Assembly: GCA_021904315.1 (NCBI GenBank)
Contig: CM038914.1
Coordinates: 21,439,065 to 21,503,064 of the forward strand
Source of the DNA: Sphagnum magellanicum
Lineage: Eukaryota; Streptophyta; Sphagnopsida; Sphagnales; Sphagnaceae
Length of the DNA: 64,000 bases
Direction of reading: 5' to 3'
The notes under the pieces were generated by a model. The model was given only the letters and a program-made list of their open reading frames with translations, ran no database searches and had not been told where the DNA came from. Each line of letters begins with the position of its first letter. Position 1 is the first letter of the stretch. This document shows, piece by piece, positions 48,150-61,499 of the stretch. A program made the position numbers and the translations under genes.

Positions 48150-50460
48150 TCCATATCGAGTTTTATTATCTTTCTAACTTTGATTTGCTTCTCCGAAAGG
48201 AAAATCTTGTAATGTGAAGAACTTTTGGCTAAACATTTGAATGGCTAGCTCCAAATGCATAGTTAGTTTATTTTGTACTTTAGTTTTCATGAAGATCAAC
48301 ACAAAAAGACATCATTTTTCTTCAATTGAACCAATAACTTTTACAATAGCAATTTCCACCAACTTGATGTACTTAGCTGAAGAAAAGGTTCTTCATGTAA
48401 CTTGCTAAATGGGTTCACATCAAAAGGTTTTTGTGTCGCCAATTTTGAATTATTTTTCATGGTAATGACAAACATAGATCTTTGCAGGTCAAAAATTGTG
48501 ATTGAAAATAGTTATCAAATCCATAACTTCAAGCCCTAACTTCTTAGGCTAGTAAAAGGCATATTTAAGAACTACCAAATGAGTAGCAAACTTTGTTTCA
48601 AGCTCTGATTGTAGCCAATATTGGGGGTACACATTACCAAATCCATCGATCAAGTTGTAGGCTAGGAATTGGCCTTGTAATTTTATAATAAAATGACTAG
48701 CAACTTCTTCACATTGCTTTTTCATAGATGCCACCATTTCTACAAAATCACGTTTTGTAACAAAATTTGATGCCCCCATTTGATTTAAGAATGTGGCCCA
48801 AATATGTTGGCCAACAAACTCAAATGCCAAATGATTTGTTTTTGTATTTAGATTAGTAATCCAATATAGATTTATGTTCTCATGAACAAAATTAATCAAG
48901 TATTGGAAATTCATAAACACATCACCTTGGAAAGAGGAATGGATGTCATAATACATTCACTATACATCCCTTTCACAAATTTTGACTACTGTAACAAAAT
49001 CACATGTTGAACATTTATGCAAATTTGATCAAAGAATGTATTATTTCCAACAATGGCATAATAACATTTAACCTTAACAAATGTTTCAACATTAGTGAAG
49101 AAACACAAGTAAAATTTGGGAGATGTTATTGTGGGTGCATTTAAATTTTCATGAAAAAAATGCAATATTTAGACAACACACATTTGATAGCATTGAGCAT
49201 GGATATCCATTTAATTTTGATGTATTAAAATATTTTTCTACCTTTTGTTTCCATGATCTCTACCAATTTGGTGGGTGTAAGCAAGGTAAAGTAGACGACT
49301 CACTACGAAATGTCAAAAAATTACTTGTAGTCATGAAAAAGTTTTAATGTATTGAAAGTAAAACTTTTTTTTAGTACAATAATTAACATGATGATAATCT
49401 TTCATTTTATATTTTTAAAAAAAAAACCCCCATCTTGAAAGTAGGATTAAGTAGAATTTTTAAAAATGTTAATACTTGTACAAAATGTCCAATTTTACAA
49501 AATGGGCTACATGTAAACAAAATGTTATTTTAAAAAAAATTCAACTTAGTGGAGCCTTAAAAAGATACTTATATATCATCAAATTATTAATATGAAGTAG
49601 GTTTGAACACCATTTTGACCTAGTTAGTTTCAAATGTATTTTCAACCTACTTTTATGATACCAAAGTTGTTCAAACCTTGTATTCAACTTCGCATAAACT
49701 AAATGTAATGACTTATGATTTTATATTTATACTTCAAAATATTTTGAATCCACTTTCTTATGTACATATTAAAACTTGTTCCATTTTTTAATTGGATTTC
49801 GAAAAGACAAATTTTTTGGTCTACTTTACCTTCATAACACCTTGGCAAATTCCAGGTGTGTTTTAAAGCTATGGCCATAATAAACATAAATACAATGTAA
49901 AAATAATTCAATGCGAGAAACCAAAACTAGGTTTGAAAGGATTTGTATCACTAAGTTTGTTTGATGAACCATATGATGTACATTATGCCAAAATGAACAT
50001 ATCAACATTGGATTTGAACTATAATTCTAGATTTAAGGCCTTGGAAGGTGCTAACCCATCAACACCAAAACAAACTAACTTTGAAGTAAACTTTTTTCCC
50101 TTCAAACCCCATTGTGTCATAAAAAATTTCATGACAAAAAAAAATCAAACTTTAACTCTTGATTTAGAAAACACTTATTAGACATTCAACAACAAGGGTA
50201 TCCAAAATTAATCTTACACAACATAACCATGCACATTTGCCAACTTGCATTATCCATGGATGTGACCTCATCATGAATAAGAAATACAAACTTGGCATTC
50301 TAGACATCAACTTTAATCACTTTTCTCACTTCACGATCTATGTGTTCTACCATTTCCCAACTAGCCCTATCAGACCAATGTTTTTGGGGGACAAATTGAA
50401 GATTTAAAAACTTAAACAAATGTTATAAATCCTCAAAATCTATTAGTGACTTACCTTTAT
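48150..50460 (-). pseudogene. hAT-like (DUF4371/zinc-finger type) transposase relic
   Basis: Minus-strand pieces in order: about 50400-50220 (KHWSDRASWEMVEHIDREVR, then DEVTSMDNASW), 48956-48549 (GDVFMNFQYLINFVHENINL; HLAFEFVGQHIWATF; RDFVEMVASMKKQCEE), then about 48300-48160 (KLTMHLELAIQMFSQKFFTL). These resemble DUF4371-containing, hAT-derived transposase-like proteins, where a DE.TS motif opens the catalytic domain and a C-terminal dimerisation segment ends it. Multiple stops and missing segments show it is dead. I did not find terminal inverted repeats or an 8-bp target duplication. The 82-codon plus-strand frame at 49933-50181 lies in the gap between the pieces. Confidence 0.55.
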
Positions 50461-53400
50461 TTAGGAGATTGAAAACCATGGTAAGTTGAATAAGTTTTTG
50501 CTTGTGTCTATTACATAATTAACTAAGTTGTTAAAGGACAATTATTGTTGACAATTGAACATAAATAGTTTCATTTTTTGCAAGCTCACATTTTGGATCC
50601 ATAAACCACTTACCATTAAATTTTTTCCTTTTATTAGCATATTTCTTGATGAAATCGCACTTGACCACCAAAACCTTGTATTTCTTTTCAATTTTGGAAC
50701 AAACATTACATTTGACAAAAGTACCTAGCCCGACTTCATTGAAATTAGGTTATTCCCATGGCATTTTTAGAGCCCTAACATCTTGAAATTTAGGATTCAC
50801 ATCAATATTAAAAAAAAATTCTTTTTAGATTAAGAGCATGCACATCCTTAACAAAATAGGGTTAAGGTTTTTTAAAAATTTAAATGTTTCAATAAAATCC
50901 TAAAGTGGAATAGTTGTCACAAGGTTTTGTTGTTGGTTTCTTTACTCACCAATGTGATTATATTCATGTACACCAAAAGAAACAGATTCATCAAGTGAAA
51001 GGGTTTTTCTTAGGACTTGACCACAAAAAAAACTTAAATTTGAAGTTATTTGGAACTTACAATCATGGAGCCATGACTAAAATAAAAAATGCAAATCGAT
51101 TCAAATTTCAAATAGAAAAATTAATTCAAAAGTGAAAATCCAATAGGCTTAATAAAAAAGGTTCATGTTGTAGATCTACAAGAAAAAAATTGAGTGTACA
51201 ATGCACATGGTAGCATTTCATTATAGTTTGTAACTTTATAACATCTCAAACAAAAAGTGCCTAGATGGTGTGCCCACTACCTACAACCTCACACAAGAAA
51301 TCTGAATTAGAACATGGAAGAACCAAACCTTAAAATTTTTAAGTCACAATTCTGTGAATCATTACCATTACTTATTACTAAATTATTAACTAGTGTTGGG
51401 TGTGTTTACTATTATTCATCTTTAATTTTTTGAGTACATATAAGGAATCCAAGCTCTTAATTACTACATAATACATACATAGTAAGAGCTTGAAAGGTTT
51501 TTAAAGTTTTAACTCTCAACCAATAAGTCACGACTCACTAGTGTGACAATGCACCTTGATGAATTGAAAATGGGGATTTGAAATTGCATAAAGCATGTAA
51601 TTTTTTTTAATAAGTTTTGAAATTCCTAAGCACACAATATTTGTTCTAAGTTTTTATAAAAAAGAAAAGAAAGAAATTTTTATTTTTTGGTAAAAAATTG
51701 TAGATGAATGTTGAGTGAATCAAAAATTGGATTTGGGTTTAGACAACTTTATGCGCACAAAGGGATTTGGGTTTTGGCGACTCTACACACACAAAGGATA
51801 GACATTGACTAATGTTTGTCAAACCTTTAAGAACTTGGGGTTCAACAATGAACACATTGATCTTTGAAGCATCAAGCTTGAGTGATGAAGCTCATGTATT
51901 AGCATTTCAAAACACACACACAACAATGTTGACGAAATTTGATGTTCATGAATTGACCTTACATCATGCACACATAACATTTCGTACACACAATATTGTT
52001 GATGAAACTCATGAATTGAAACTACACAATGCATGCACAACAACATTGATGAAACATTTGAATCAACAAAGGGGATTGCACAATGCACATACAACAATGT
52101 TGAGTCTCTAAAGGTTTGAGAATGAACACTAAGTCCTAAACAATGACAATGATAATGATTCCATAACCAATTGGCATATAAGGCCTTTGGAATTAAGATG
52201 TTTGAATGGTGAACCTTGAAAGGTTTAACAACTTAGTTTAATGGTTTGTGAATTTAGTTGAAGTTTGAACGTTGAGTTGCCACCTTGTCATCTCACCTTG
52301 CCTTGAGCAAACTAGCTATTGCAACAATCTTAAATCATTTTAAGGAACAATTGTCACTTTGAGATTCAATCATTCAAGAATGAACATTAAACATGGAATA
52401 ATGAATGGTGAGAGTTGCACTGACTCCCAACTTTTGAAAATTTGGTGCTTGAGGCTTGTAAATTTTCACAATGACAAACAAAAATGGGGTTTGAAAAGAG
52501 GGTCGAAGGGAGGATTTAATTAAAAATAGTTTTGAAAAGAGGGAAGGTTAAGTGAAAACAAGTTTGAGGGAAGGGGTTAAGTTTCAAAATTGATGACATG
52601 TAGGGTGATGATTTAACATTTAAAGTGAAAATAATAATTGAATGTGCAAATCACAATTTCCTTTCAAAATTAAAAATGCAAAAACCATGTTAATCTTGTT
52701 TACATGATTGTGAATGGAATTTATTTTTTATGAAATATTTGTGAATTTAATTTCAAAAAAAATCCCTTTTTATTATTTGCCACCCCAATATTTAGGTGAA
52801 AAAAAGGTGATTTTTTTGCTTAAAAAAAACACTAATGTGGATATGTTGGAAGGGCATGTTCCATAAAAGTGCACACATTTAAATAAGAAATTCTTGATCC
52901 AATAAAGGAAATATTTGGTTTGAAGGCAAAATCATTACGCCATGAATGGATTATTAGTCAATATAATTACACATTTTGATATTTTCATTTCAATTTTCTT
53001 TGCTTATAATTTTAGAATTCTAAAACCACCTTATTTTTAAGGCACACAACACATGCAAGAATTTAAAAGGATTAAGATAAATTTGACAATGATTTAACAT
53101 TGAACCACGTAGTTTAAAACTTTCTAAAGTTGAAAAATGGATATTATGGTTTTTTACTTTGAAAAGGCCACATTGTTTTGTTTATTTTTTCTTCGCAAAT
53201 TGTTAAGGCTAGAAAGTATTCTAGGCCAATTTTGAGAAGTTGTAGTTTTGGAATTGAAAATCACGTTTTACTGATTTTATGATAGATTTGATTTTACAAT
53301 GTAACCGAAAATTATACATGACCAAGAATTGGTACTAAACTGATTTTGAAAGATGTTTATTTATAAAATCAAAAAATTAACCATAGATTTTGATTCCACT

Positions 53401-54593
53401 TCTAGATTCTAGGTGTAGGATAAGATTAGATAACTAGGAGTTTAGGAAGATTTCGAAGGATTTTCATTTTTTAAGGACCCCCATTGTTTTCTTATGGCCT
53501 TGAAGTCTTCTCTTGGGGAAGGTTGAAGGGTCTTTTTTTGGTCTTTTGGTTTTAATGCGATTGTAATGTAATTTTGGCACTTTGAAGCTCTTGTAATGAA
53601 AGAGAATCTTGTTTTTGCTCAAGGAATATTTGTTATGTTGTGTTAAAGTTGTCTTTGTTACTTGCTATGTTGATTGCCAACTTTGGAGATGTTATAAAGT
53701 TGTTTATTGTAATTTATTTATTTTTCTTAGGAAGAAGTGGTAGGATATTTGCTTAATTGTTTTCCCCATGTTTTGAAGTGATTATTTGTCATTAACAATG
53801 AACAGACTTGAAGTGTTCAAGTTTGTATCGATTTTTAATCAAATACCCAAAAACACCTAAAAATTCACCCAATGGGCTTAACATAGACATATGAAACATT
53901 TTAACATGTTACATCTATGGATTTTGTTTCAAACTATTCAAATATGTTGTGCAATTCATCTCTTAGTGCATCTTCACCCAACAATAATAAACATTAATGT
54001 TGGGTGGGTATGAAGTTTGGTAAAAAAAACCCATTAGGTATATATAAGTTAAAACTGAAATTGGCAAAGAATTGGGATTCACCCCTCCCTTTGTATTCAA
54101 CATTCATACATTTTAAATAATCATGATTAGGATTAACCCAAGATTGGATATGTGGTTGGGTATTTGAGTAACAATTGGTTTAGTCCCTAGGTTCATACTT
54201 GGCATGGGTGTATTTTTAGTTTAGGTTTAAGGGTTAGGAAAAGGAGCACATAACACTTGAGAGCTTTGTGAGAACTTCAAATGGTAGGAGCATGGAGTCA
54301 TTTTCTCTTGCGTGATTTGGAAATGAAGGTTGAACATTGTTGTGTTATTGCATCAATTAAAGAAATTCATAGTTCTCAATGGTGTTGGTGGTGATAAAAG
54401 ATTGTTAAAGTTCATGGAAAGTGCAAGCAACATTGGAGCACATGAAAATAAGTTTTTGTTTATTACATTTGCTTGTTTTGTGTTTTATGCTGCAAGTGTG
54501 TGCTATGTTTTTCTTCCCTTTGTTCAAGCTTTTAAGTTTTCAAAATTGTCAAAAACTTTTATGTGCATGTGTTATTTCCTATTTGTCACAAAG

Positions 54594-54595
<2 letters not shown>
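50461..54595. other. AT-rich spacer
   Basis: No gene recognised. The block 51840-52110 has a degenerate internal repetition (CATGAATTGA and ACAACAATGTTGA phrases recurring every 60-70 bp), which produces overlapping open frames on both strands. A frame at 54330-54629 ends in the TG microsatellite. Confidence 0.5.

Positions 54596-54628
<33 letters not shown>
54596..54628. repeat. (TG)n microsatellite
   Basis: About 16 uninterrupted TG units. Confidence 0.96.
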
Positions 54629-54630
<2 letters not shown>

Positions 54631-57600
54631 TTTTATGCTTCAAAAGTGTGCTTGTAATTTCTCTCTCAAGTTGTCAAACTCGTTAAAAGCTTTTATAACT
54701 TTTGATGTGTCACCCTAACCTTTCAAGGTACTCTTTTCAAAGCCATCGAAACTTTTCATGGATGCCCTAGGTTTTTTGTTGTGTTCAATCCTTCATTCGG
54801 GCTTAGCAAAAGTTTCATTGAATGAACAATTTTTTGCAACATTCGCCAAAAACTTTGTCAAATGACCAACTTGGACTACGACAATTACCAAAACCTCCAT
54901 CAAATGATTGATTTGTTGCATAACACTTGTTGATTGTTTCATCAATTACCCATTTTGCTATAGCACATTCATCAAGTTTTTTTCCAAGCTTTTAAGCTTG
55001 TTGAAAGTTCCAAACTAACATTGTTTGTTGTCTTTTCATCTCACTTCTTCCTTTTTAAGTTGCATTTCTTAGCTTGCATGGAATCTCTAAATGATTTGGT
55101 TGATTTGTAATTTTTTTTTAATGTGCATGATTTTAGTTGCCCACAAGTTTTTGCATGTTTTGCCAACAACAATATTGAAGGTGAGGCCAAAGAAGCTAAA
55201 GACCATACACCTATTGAAAATGTTGTGTTTCTAAGGTGTAGTTGATAGATTTGATAAAATAAGTTATTTCATGCAAGTTTCCTTCCACAAGTTGATCATT
55301 TGGGCATTTTATCAAGTGAAGAACAACCAATCTATCAATCTTACTTAAAATTAGATTATATATTTTATCATTTGTCACAATCAAACAATAGGTTTTGAAA
55401 TCTTGGCCTTGCACATTAAATGTTGAAAGGGGTCCATTGTTTCGCATAGATTCAATGTCATAATTATCATGAAAAAACATGTTTGTTAAACAATAGTCAA
55501 AGTTTTGTCCCCTTTTGTCATTGATTGTGTTTTGAACAAAAGTCGAGGGCATTAGCTCATTGGAGATGCCCTGCACTTCATCATCTTTACATACCACCTT
55601 TTACCAAAACATTGCATTTGTTATTATTCATGATATTTTGGTGAGCTTGGAAGCTTTTGTTTTTATTAGGAGTTGGAACAAATAATTCATCACATGAAAT
55701 AATGGGTGTTGGATGTTTTGAACCTTTTCCTTTTCTTTTAGGTTACATTGAAAAAATAAGGGTCACAATATGTTGGCATTGATGTTGGAACTCAAATTTA
55801 AAATTGTGTCAAGTCAACAATTTTGTAAATTATGAGAATGCGATAGCTGTAATTGTTACATATGATGAGGAATTGTTGTTGCATTAATGAAGGTGTACAA
55901 GTTGTCAATGCCTTTTTGTTATTGAAAAACTTCAAGAATTTGATTTAAATAGTTATATGGTTAGTTGTATGGCTATTGTTGATATCTAGTTAATGTATGC
56001 CATAGTGAACTAGCAGCCACCAACGTCGCACCATGAAGGATGGATGGTAATTGGTCAAGAAACAATTTTCTATTGGGTTTAGTTCCCTAGTTAACCACAA
56101 TGGTTAGATTAATTAGTAGGTTGTTAGTAGGCAAGTAGTAAAAATAGCCTTTAGCTACGTATAAACCATCTCCTTACTTAATAATAACCTATTTTCCTAC
56201 CTATCTACCTATATATGAAACCTATTTCTTATGGAATTGGTTATCAAGGTGAAACTAAATATTAACTAATTTGAGGTTCATCCACAATTGAATAATAATG
56301 AGCATCCAATGGATGTGTGCCGATGGGTGCTTGTTCGTTGTGGCTGTTAATGTAAACAATTGCAAATGTGCCTTGACTTGGTGACACATAGAAAAGCATA
56401 AATATAAGTTTTCAACTTTGTTGGCAAGACAAATCTTGGGCATCCCATCTAACCAAATTAAAATAGAAAGGATTTTTTCGACTCTTGGAATTCTCATGGC
56501 ACTTTACAATATCACTTTCAAACACAAAAAAATCTTGACAAAATGATCTTTGTTAACAAGAATTAGCCATTTGACCCATAAATAAGTATTGAGTTTAACC
56601 ATTGTGCTAGCAAAATCATGGTCTTATGTTTCTTTAACATAAAATGCTTATACATACTATTTCATATTCGAATATGAATCCTCTTATATTAAATTTGAAC
56701 TAAAAGATTACACCCAAATTACATTTCAAAATATGTTTGTTTATTTATTGTTGATGGGGCATGTGCCTGGTTTTTGTTGATGTTGAGAAAATGTTTCAAT
56801 ATTCATTTTCTAATAGGTGAACACATAGTGCAAAAACTGGAAACATAAAGCCCAAGACAATGATTTTTATTTCCAAACTTCTAGACACCTACATTTAACC
56901 TTGAAATACAACACTGAAAAGTTGTTGATCATAACTGCTTGTAGGGAGCATCTTGCTAATGTGGCAACACATCATTGGACAACAGCTTTGTAGTTACATG
57001 ATGTATCCTTCTGCATTATGACATTTTTTAGTCACCTTAATACCTTTTTTGCACATTCCTGGCCATTGGTTGGCTGAACCTCATAATTCACCCTCTTTTG
57101 TGTCCCATAACCCCCCTAAGTTTGGTGCTCCCATACAAGGTTATGCTTGATGTCCAGCTTGAGCATGTTTGTGTGAATAGTCTCAATGTTTATGTGTTTC
57201 TATTCAAGGTAACCTATGCACTCTCAACAATCACCTAATCCATAACCTTCTTCCTATTACCAAACTTTTGAAACTTTTCTTATAGCCTACTAGTGCCAAT
57301 TCCACAAATGAATTATTTCCACCCCAGTTGCACTTAATGTGCTCCAGATGGGCAACCCGATTCCATGGAGGCCCAATTACTTTCAACTTGCAAATATTTA
57401 TACAAGCCCCCGCATCACATCTGGTGTCACCCCAAAGTAGAAATCAAAATGTAAGAACTATGTGACTTGAAAGTATACAGATCTCAAATGTGTCCATATG
57501 CATTGTCAACTTGTTTGCCAAAGTTATGCACGGCCATGATATGATGCCTGGTGGTGGCCCAAGGTGTCCTAACATGCAGACTTTGCGGCTTTGGCAACTA

Positions 57601-57824
57601 TATTATGGACACACTATCACCCCAGGCCCAGTTGTGGGCCAAACCTAACATGCTTACTTTAATGGTTGCAAAACATTCCAAAATACTAAAAAGTGTCCAA
57701 AAAATAAGAAGTCCTTTATGCTTCAATGTGTGTTCTAGATTGCTAAGTAGTTAGCTCAAGCACCCTATTTCCGGTTATTTGTCCCCTGCCTTGGATCTTC
57801 CTTGTGGGTTTACAAGGACTAATT
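54629..57824. other. AT-rich spacer with one unassigned ORF
   Basis: The minus-strand frame 55211-55597 (128 codons; contains FDYCLTNMFFHDNYDIESM and IDRLVVLHLIKCP) is the longest here and looks like real protein, but I do not recognise it; the frame before and after is closed. It may be a transposon gene fragment. Confidence 0.4.
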
Positions 57825-58811
57825 TCAGTGGAAACCGAACCTGTAGGAGGAATTTCCAATGTGAGTTAAAGAATTCCGAATGTGATTTTTCCACAGACTA
57901 AACTTGTGTGGTATGAGGCCAGTGTAAACCTCAGGTAAGGTATAGGAGTACTTCGACCTTGGATTAAACTGTCTTCTTGCAAGACCAGTTCCATACATGG
58001 CTTTAACTGAAAGCCCCATATTGGACTCTGACAGCATGCTCTTTGATGAATTGGGTGCCATAGACTCTCAAGTACCAGCACAAAATTTCTCATGTATCTG
58101 GAGGGCACCTTATCCAGCAGAAATTGGCCTTGGAAAAGTCTGAGGCATTTACAAAAGCCAACTGTGAATGGGCATGTCACGTTTAAAAATGTTTTCCTTG
58201 TACCATCTGGAGGATACCCACCAGTTATAATGTGAAAACATATGTAAAAGATATTCTGTTGGTGCATTACGTTGGGTGACCGCCTCGGAGCAGGGCATTT
58301 GCAAAAGAAGCCACCTTCAGGTCTGCCTCAGGTGTTAGGTTACGCAACACAATGCTCAAGTACATTGCTGCACTGGAAGATAATTTCTCATCCAATCTTG
58401 AATATGACAGCCGTGAAACGTGTTTGTCTCGATTAAGTTAATGTATATTTGCCGACCTTTATTACAACAGAACACTAAAACAAGGAAAGGAGTGGAGATA
58501 GGAGTTGACACGACAAAAGGTCCTGTCAACAACAAGTCTCCTGGGTCAATAAAGTTATCCATAAATTCAAGAAAAGACGGCATCAGAACCCTTTGTTTGG
58601 TCATACAGGGGATGAGATTTTAAAAAACAGTGAAAATTAGTACATTGGTCTTCAAAGGGAACTGAAACTCAGATTCGCACCAAATTTGGTCTACTCTGAG
58701 TTCGTACTCTTCTGTTTTTTCCATGAACGCCTTCAACCAATCACTGCTGCTATGTGTACTGTAGCTATAAATGCTCTCCAGCCTCGGGCATTTATATCCT
58801 GCGCCTCGCAT
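57825..58811 (-). pseudogene. Coding-like relic of unknown family
   Basis: Minus-strand frames at 58811-58620, 58604-58356, 58267-57866 and 58061-57825 follow one another with few stops and higher GC than the surroundings. The first has SSDWLKAFMEKTEEYEL and LKTNVLIFTVF; the second FLEFMDNFIDPGDLLL and NKGRQIYINLIETN; the region near 58300 reads LKVASFANALLRGGHPT. This looks like a decayed gene or a captured gene fragment. I cannot name the family. Confidence 0.4.
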
Positions 58812-60399
58812 TTCATACGGTGACTTAATAAAATTTCACGACTTTGGGGGAATAACGGCCAGTTATAAATAATATGATGATCTCCATAAGGTTAACAAAG
58901 ATTAAAAAGAACAATTATGATTGGTCAACCATAATGATTGGCCTACGTGGTGGCATTTAAAGGGAGAAACAAAAAATCCAATAAAAATTGATGGCTGGAA
59001 CCATCACATGAAAGACAAAAGGGAAGGCCAAAGAAAGGCCAAAAGATGTGTTGCCCGCAAGAAGCAAAGAAGGGAAAGAGTTAATCCCTCTCATGACAAG
59101 AAATTATTTCGGCCACATCCCCTCTGATATCCCTTACATGCAAATCATGAAATCTAATAGTAATAGGAGGTCTATAACAAACATCCTTTGCCAATGCAAT
59201 CTTTTTCTCTATAACATAGGCTAAAAGATCTTAAAGAACAATATTAACACATTACTTGAAAAATTGAATGTAAAAAGACAAGAATAAATGATCTCATGAT
59301 TGTCTATCATTTAAAAGATGAGCACATTCCTTAATGAAACAATCCATATTATATCTAAATGCACTTCCATCGCCATCGGAATAAAATGGTGTTTGTCATG
59401 AAGCCCTCTATACTTGTGGATCTTAGCAATGGCATTAAGTTTTGCAATTGCACCTATTGGTTGACTAATGACATTAATAGCCACTATTTTCCATGTTAGG
59501 TTAATAACCATCACATTGGCAACAAAAGCCTAGTATTCACAACTCATGTAGAGATCAATTTGTAATGAAATTCTTGACATAAGGGTGTACCACCGTTCTT
59601 TTGTTGGAATGAAGGCATACATGACTTTTTTGATGGTGTCGTGTGTGACTATTTGTTAACCTTCAAATAGACAATGTGTTAGATGCGTTTAACCTATGTC
59701 CACACTCACACATGAGAATACTAGATGTCAAGGGTTAAATTAAACTGAGATTAAAATGCAACATTGAAGTGAAAATAAAGTGTGCGATGTGGAATGAATA
59801 GATAGATGGTTTAACAATCAACCATAACCCCGCCCCTTCATTCGAACAAAAACGAATGTGGGCATTAGATATTGAGGAAATGGAGTAATCCTCCAAGATA
59901 GACTCAAAAAATGTGTTGTGATGGATGTCCATCACAAAAGTTTGCAAACTTGGGGCGTTGGTAATTGCCAAACTTTCAAAAGAAAGGTGAATATTTCTAA
60001 CTGCGGGAGGAAAACTATCCTGAACTACATGAAGGCATGACTAAAAGAGGTGTGGGCCCCCCTCAATTTGAGAAACATATTCTTCCAAAATGGGTTTATT
60101 GAAAATACAAAATTTAGAACATAGATACGGAACCACCAAAACCCACCTCCTAGAAAAGCAAATGGGGTATGATCCTTTATAGATAAAAGGCCTATACCAC
60201 CAAAGGAGATTGGTAGTCAGGCCTAATACTTTACTAAGGGGCCTTGAATAGACTCCCATTACCTTAGACCCATAATGTCCCCACATACTTATAAAAATTT
60301 TTTGTCAAAATTTGCCAAAAGAGACAAGAAGGAAAAAAGAGGTATTGTCCAAGTGAAATAAGAAGGTTGATGAATGACACATGAAGACAAGACAACCAA
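58812..60399. other. Spacer, nothing recognised
   Basis: AT-rich to mixed DNA with short frames only (for example 58921-59127, Lys/Arg-rich, no motif). Confidence 0.5.
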
Positions 60400-61320
60400 T
60401 GTTATAACCTTAGCCTTGGGCTCGTGACCAAAGCAAGGGCTTGCAAAGGTGCAAGCCAAGAGTGGAGCTTAGAAGTCACATGTAAGTGTTCCTGGAAGTG
60501 TAAGAGAGTGTGAGGGAATGAACCCTCACACTCCCAAATGAGCTCCCACTTTGGAGTTGGAGTCCCAATGGATTTTCAAATTTCCAAAAGGAAATTGCAA
60601 GGTTCAAAATTCATTAGATTGAAAAGTTCTTTACACCATTGGAAATTTCTTAAAGCATAGATGTTTGAAATGGGCTTACATGACCCATTTGGGTATTTAA
60701 AACACAATTTATGGCCAAAAGAAAGGCCAGGAGTCAAATTGCCAATTTAACTTTCGACCATTAAAAATCAGGAATCGCCCTGATTTACTTGCATGCAAAT
60801 GGCATGCCATATATGGTTGGAAAGCTTTCGATGAGGGTTACAACTTTGCTTTGAATCTCACCTCAATCGAAGGTTTGAAAAAAATTATGGGCTTCGAAAA
60901 TTATAAGAGTCCCAATTTCAGGAATTTCATGATTCCCAATTTGGGAATCCCAAGACAAAATGATATTTGGGTGTTGGCCCCATGGCTAGGCACAGAGAAT
61001 ACTATAAGGGGGAAGGTGGTGGCTTCCCCAAAGTCCAGGTCGTGGTGAGTTTTGTGAGTTCGTGTTTGCTCGTGTCTTGTCCATGCATTAAAAGTGTTCC
61101 AACTATGCACTAACCAATTTGTTGTTTGGTTTGTGTAGGTCCATGTGAATAATTGACCCACTTGTTATTCGTCCTAATCCCCATCTCGAAATTTCAACAC
61201 CCTCTTTTACCCCCGAAGTGCTACGAGCTAGGGAGCATACTCCAACTCTTTGTCCTTCCTTTGTTTTCACCTTGGATTTGCAATCGAATCTATCAAGGAG
61301 CTTGGGGGTGCATCAACCAA
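60395..61320 (+). mobile_element. Solo LTR (copy E) with ACCAA target duplication
   Basis: The LTR is 60400-61315 (916 bp), starting TGTTATAACC and ending GGTGCATCA. Flanking ACCAA at 60395-60399 and 61316-61320 is identical. It is more diverged from copies C and D than they are from each other, and the first palindrome (60728-60756) has several substitutions, with C-to-T changes prominent, as expected of an older methylated insertion. Confidence 0.95.
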
Positions 61321-61499
61321 TATAAATTATGTGTTTCCCAAGAGAAAAATATCATTGAAATGCACCACATGTTGAGAACAGCTTCATCCAAAAAAATGTA
61401 TGACAAAATCTTGAAAACCCATTGGCACACCCAAAATGCACAAGCTATCTATGACCAAAGTGCAATTAAAAAAAAAAATTATGCCCAAAAAAATCCTTG
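61321..61499. other. Short spacer
   Basis: AT-rich DNA between the solo LTR and the reverse-transcriptase relic; no feature seen. Confidence 0.5.
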
